DNA of 64,000 nucleotides from positions 31,502,171 to 31,566,170 of the forward strand of contig OU744723.1 of assembly GCA_916613615.1 (NCBI GenBank), read 5' to 3'. The stretch is from Steromphala cineraria (taxonomy: Eukaryota; Mollusca; Gastropoda; Trochida; Trochidae). The stretch's first letter is position 1. Every line of letters starts with the position of its first letter. Below the pieces are notes generated by a model. It did no database searches. It had not been told where the DNA came from and saw nothing but the letters and a program-made list of their open reading frames with translations. Made by a program: the position numbers and the translations under genes. Positions 59,576 to 64,000 of this stretch are shown one piece after another.

Positions 59576-59886
59576 GGTGGCGGGATAGCGCAGTGGTTAG
59601 CGCGTTCGGCTTCAGATCAGGAGGTCCGTGGTTCGAATCCCGCCAGGGGATTGGCAACACTATCTGCAGTAGAGAATTGTTCTACAAACAGTCAGGTTTG
59701 GGTGCAACGCTACATTGAATTTCAGTGCAGTACCTTCCATGGTTGCTAGTTCCAGCCGATGCTCGCAGGTTTCATCGCAATGCATAGCCACAATAGTGTT
59801 GTGGGCTTTCTCCCTGCAATAATACTAGCAGCCCGATATAAGTGAAATGCTTTTAAGAGCGGCGATAAACCCCACATCGCCTCACC
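59576..59886 (+). mobile_element. tRNA-derived SINE, copy 3, with perfect 12-bp target duplication
   Basis: TCCATGTTAATC occurs immediately before (59564-59575) and after (59887-59898) the element, fixing its ends. It starts GGTGGCGGGATAGCGCAGTG and ends CACATCGCCTCACC with no A-tail. A box TAGCGCAGTGG is at 59586-59596 and B box GGTTCGAATCC at 59630-59640. At 311 bp it is the best full-length reference for the family here. A 60-codon frame over the head is not a gene. Confidence 0.96.
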
Positions 59887-61294
59887 TCCATGTTAATCCT
59901 CAAACTTGCCCTCATTTTATGGCTTTGAAATAATGCTAAGTTTTGTTTTATGAGTAGATCCTTTGGAGATCATGTTTCATCTTTTGCTTACTGTCATTGA
60001 AATTCTGAAATACCTTTATCCATAGATTTTCCTCTCAGTTGATCACCAAGGAGCAATAAGGATAGATCTGCTTGTGCTCATATAAAGATTTAAACAGATG
60101 TAAAGTGGTGCATACCCACTCTGCAGTCACCATGAACTCCAGTGGTGCACTGTGATGATGACCCCTGTGTTTAGGTGCATTAGCCACAATTCTCTTAAAT
60201 TTTGACAATAAAGAGATTTTATTGATACATCAGCATGTTTAATTATAACCACTGACAGCGGAGTTCAGTTTCTCCAGACATTGTTGCTCTATTGAGTTTT
60301 ACATAGTAAAAGTTATTTTTCAATATTTTCCTTTTATGAATTTTTCCTTTCAAATCTTGATGCATTGTTTTTATTGTTAATTTTTTTATGCGTACATTAT
60401 TAATTTCAACAACAATTTAATTATTAAACCATTCAGGATATTTTTATTGATTAGTAATTTTTGTAACGTTAAGTGATTCATTTATTTTGACAATCCAAGT
60501 TATTATCATTGCTTACTATTAACTGTTCAGGGATATGATTTTCATTTCTCATCTTTATGTCATATAATAAAAATGAAGTGTAACAGTGTTCCATCAACCT
60601 ATGGATCTCTTCAATAATTTATATGCACAATACTTTCTAGGGATGTCATGATACACCGATGCATTGTCGTGGTACAGTTCATGATACAAATTTCAGTGAA
60701 TGACGTTAAATTTGTTTTTGAATATTGAATCAAGAAATTCAGAATTAGTTATTATCCACATTTAGATAGTTTTTATATAGCATTAAATGACTTTATCGTG
60801 AAAAAGTTGGCTTATTTGTGTTTAAATGCTGTTACTCAGGTAATTCTTGTTAGAATTCTTTTGTTCCGTGATTTTGTATCTCATCGTACCTGTATTCTGA
60901 TATCTCTCATTCTTTCTATTTCCTCATGAGTCATGAGTTACATTACATTCACACAAAACTTGGTTTTTAGGTATTTAGGTTGTGTACAAGATAGGATTTT
61001 GAGTGTAATATTCGATTTCTACATTTTATAATCAACAAAAATGCTATTTTAATATGTGTAGTTGTTCACCTATTATGAACTGTTCAATCTATTGATTGTT
61101 GATAGTCAATAATTTTAAATTATAAAATACTAATCAATAGAAAGAAAATTGTCTGATTTTTTCTGCCAGATAAATACTGAAATTATAACCCTCTCACTCT
61201 TGATGTGAGCAGAGTTTACTTTAAACATAATGTTGTAAGTAACAAGTCTTGATTTATGAAGTAACACTTCAGTTATTGATTGAAAGACACTCTA
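59887..61294 (+). other. Presumed LysM intron, part 2
   Basis: AT-rich, no ORF or recognisable repeat. Confidence 0.45.
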
Positions 61295-61519
61295 GGGGTC
61301 GAAATTAGTCCTATTGGGGTACTAGCCATTCAGACTTGTGCTTTCCTGAGAGCACTAGCCCAAAATCATTCTCACTAGCCAAATAGGCAAATGCACTGAT
61401 AAAATCGTATTTACTTTAAATTCAACTAGTCCTTCTGACTACCAGCCATTGCACTTAACTAGCCCAGCATCTTTTCCACTAGCCTTGGGCTACCGGGCTA
61501 GTGCTAATATCGAACCCTG
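61295..61519. mobile_element. Short inverted-repeat element with ACTAGCC motifs
   Basis: The left end GGGGTCGAAATTAG and the right end CTAATATCGAACCCTG are inverted relatives. Inside, ACTAGCC occurs repeatedly (near 61323, 61355, 61376, 61457 and 61480) and is mirrored by GGGCTAGTG near the right end. No ORF. Confidence 0.65.
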
Positions 61520-64000
61520 CACTCCATAATTTTCGAGACATTATTTGGCTTTTCTATGTTCTGAAGTACCATTCATTGTGATATACAAATTTGAAGCATC
61601 TCTCAGCTTCATCTCAAAATGACAATAAAGTATTAATAAGTTTTGAAAATCAGAAAACAACCTTATATCTGTGTCCAGTTTTCAATAAAAATAATAGCAT
61701 CATGCGCTGAAATTGTCAGTGCGCTAAATTAAACTTTTTAAATGAGCCCATTGACAATGTTTGACAATAAACTCCAACAACTTGATGACTGCACCTATGA
61801 GGGATTGTTTCCAGTAACTGAAATTAATATCTACAATCACTTAAGGTCCTCATTATTTCAAGAAGAGTCATCTGTAACTAAGAGTGGGTCTGCATAACTG
61901 GAACTATCAATATGTCATGGGAATGACAGGTAATAAGTTTTTCTGCTATTAGCATCTTCGTTGTGACCCGAGATAGAATGTGCAACCCTGATAATGATTA
62001 ATCTAACAATTTATCTTTATTGTTAGTGTGAGCAGTGTTTAAAATATAGCCCTTGACTGGCTGATTTTTGCCCGGTCTGGTTACTTTTTGGTCAGGACTG
62101 ATAATTTTTCAAAATTATCTTTATTTTCCCCTAAGGAATTGACCAATTAATTTTCCGAACAGGCTAGGTTTCCAATCCATCGTATAGGTTTTGAGGAGTA
62201 AGAGTTGCTACACATTTCTCTGTAACATCTATGGAAGAAAATTCACTGTTATATGGAGTTGATTTTCATTGGAATTTTAATGTAGCGTTTAATAAATGCT
62301 ATCAAATTAACATTTTGGTATTAGTGTTTCAAAATATCAATGTTATATGAGTTTGTTTTGTCAATAAAGTTAATTTATTTACAACTTATTAATATTTCAA
62401 GCTATTCTAAATTAATCATCAAGAGTTTTTCTATAACCATGTTTCTAAGCTAGTTATAATTGCAGACTGTAGTAACTTGAATAGATATAAGTACTATCAA
62501 GGACAAACTATGTTGAACGTTTAAAATGATCATTATCATTATAAAAGATTTAATTAATATGCCAATATTATAATAAGTTACAGCTGCCGGATAACTTTGA
62601 AAAGAGTCTACACCGAGTCATTTTTAAGCATGTTAATATGTATAATACATATATATACATTTGTGTGCTTATTTATGATATGTTTTAAGCATCTTTCAAA
62701 GTTTCAGAAACCAAAAAGCAAGAAACTGTCTAATAATAACTCTTTTAAGTTGTCTTAATCATTGTTTGCTTGACCCTTCAGGTTTGGTTGTCGCTGGCTT
62801 GCTAATGCCTCGTTAGGCTTCATTTGTTGATAATTGTTTCCTATGATGCAATGAATATGAAATATCTCAGACATGGCTTTCAACTGTTGTAAAGCATATT
62901 ATTTATCCGTAGCACATGTAGAATTGCTAGGTAGACAATGTTGTTCCTAGAGGGAGTCCTGAGGAAATATGCCAACCCTTTTTGCTTGATGTCCCTTTTC
63001 CATTTCAAAGGGGTCCAATTCTGTTTTAATTTTGCCAAAATGACCCACTTAACTCATCACCAATCAATAACACTCTTAGATATCTGGTCTCATTATTATA
63101 ACAATATAACTGATGGACTAGTAAAATAGTTATCCCACAAACCCTTGCTAGTATTTCCTGTCATGTATAGATACCGGTATATATAATATATGTATACATG
63201 TATATCTGCACTATGTATGTAAACACAGTTTCAGGGCCACATAGAAATTCAGCACTGTTTACTGTCAGTTTTGTTGATGATTTCTTTTGATAAACATCTT
63301 AACCCTCAATTGCTTATGAACATAAGCTATATTTGGGATTTAGACTCTTGTTTCACAAAGGTTCAAGAAAAGAGGCTACCCCGAAATAAAATAAACAAAA
63401 TCATTTTTACAGAATCAATTTCAAGTTGAAATTGTTTTGCTTCAAATGACTATACAGGATACCCTCAAAACAAGAAAGTAATGAAAACAAGTCTCTAGTG
63501 AAAATGCTAGTATGTTAATTTTGACAAATTATTTTGATACAAAGACAAACTATCTTCATTGCTTGATATTTTGATGAATTCAAGTGTTAATTCTTTCAGT
63601 CAGTGAGTGTCTTGTCACAATGATTGAACTTAATGCCTCAACAGAAAATATCATAATTATTTAGATTATTGATATAACATAAATTGAAAAAAATTGGAAA
63701 GTGAGATTTTTACCATTAAGTATTTTTTATGGAATAACTGGATTTGTTGACATACATAAAGACAAGTGGCCAAAGAGATTCATGAAAACATTGTGTTGGT
63801 TTCTTTCACTGAAATGTTCAATAATCTATTGATGCAAACTCAAAGGATTATCAATATCAAAATAACGTGAATTCATTCGAAAGTATAACCAAAGTTTGTT
63901 TACTTTATCAAGTGCAACATCTGTGAGGGTATTTGTGTTTGTCGACAAAATCGTCGATCTTTTATGAGATTTCCAAGATGCTGTTTATCGACTTCAAATA
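61520..64000 (+). other. Presumed LysM intron or intergenic, to the window end
   Basis: AT-rich, with a short TATATA/TACATG tract near 63175-63205. The 63-codon frame at 62938-63129 has no domain features. No exon was recognised. Confidence 0.45.

Overview
The window looks like animal nuclear DNA, most likely from a lophotrochozoan and probably a bivalve mollusc. It is AT-rich and gene-poor, with spliced genes and no bacterial operons. It is crowded with LINE remnants, tRNA-derived SINEs, MITEs and satellites, and it contains a metazoan-type CCCTAA (TTAGGG) telomere-like satellite. The bivalve call rests on the general look of the repeats and the TRIM/NHL-like gene, not on a diagnostic marker.

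Layout. 1-3714 is the broken 3' part of an L1/Tx1-like LINE. 3842-4080 is a foldback MITE with a 9-bp target duplication. 4090-12300 is mostly featureless apart from one SINE copy (8951-9243, minus). 12446-14069 is a GA-rich 28-bp minisatellite. 14259-14621 is the first of five copies of a TTAA-flanked MITE family; the others are at 24048, 25163, 31762 and 45950. 16262-16690 is a 61-bp tandem repeat. 17355-17849 is a proline-rich ORF or first exon. 18015-18414 (minus) is a rearranged fragment of the NHL-like gene found near 44 kb. 19925-23513 and 49791-52887 are two large elements whose inverted ends carry phased arrays of short palindromes with a TACGTA core. 27236-28214 and 55955-56600 are remnants of another LINE clade. 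29133-31540 is a 13-copy satellite whose ~188-bp units are separated by telomere hexamers, with inverted GCGAAA-rich repeats on either side.

The main gene is a coiled-coil plus NHL-like beta-propeller protein. Its large exon is 44059-45338. A candidate first exon (34624-34642, six codons and a GTAAAT donor) joins it exactly in frame, giving about 432 aa with no RING or B-box. Under this model the gene sits inside three satellites: a 53-bp CACGTG-bearing array upstream of the start (33178-34515), a 147-copy, indel-free 49-bp array in the intron (34957-42159), and a 73-bp array (42622-44058) that repeats the intron end, its 3' splice site and the first ~20 bp of the exon about 20 times. The last array is the most unusual feature here.

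The other well-supported gene is a LysM-domain (LYSMD1/2-like) first exon at 57667-57867. It ends at a GTGAGT donor and its remaining exons are not seen before the window ends. The right end (57.9-64 kb) would be its first intron, with one SINE that has a perfect 12-bp target duplication and one short inverted-repeat element.

No rRNA genes, functional tRNA genes or CRISPR arrays were seen.
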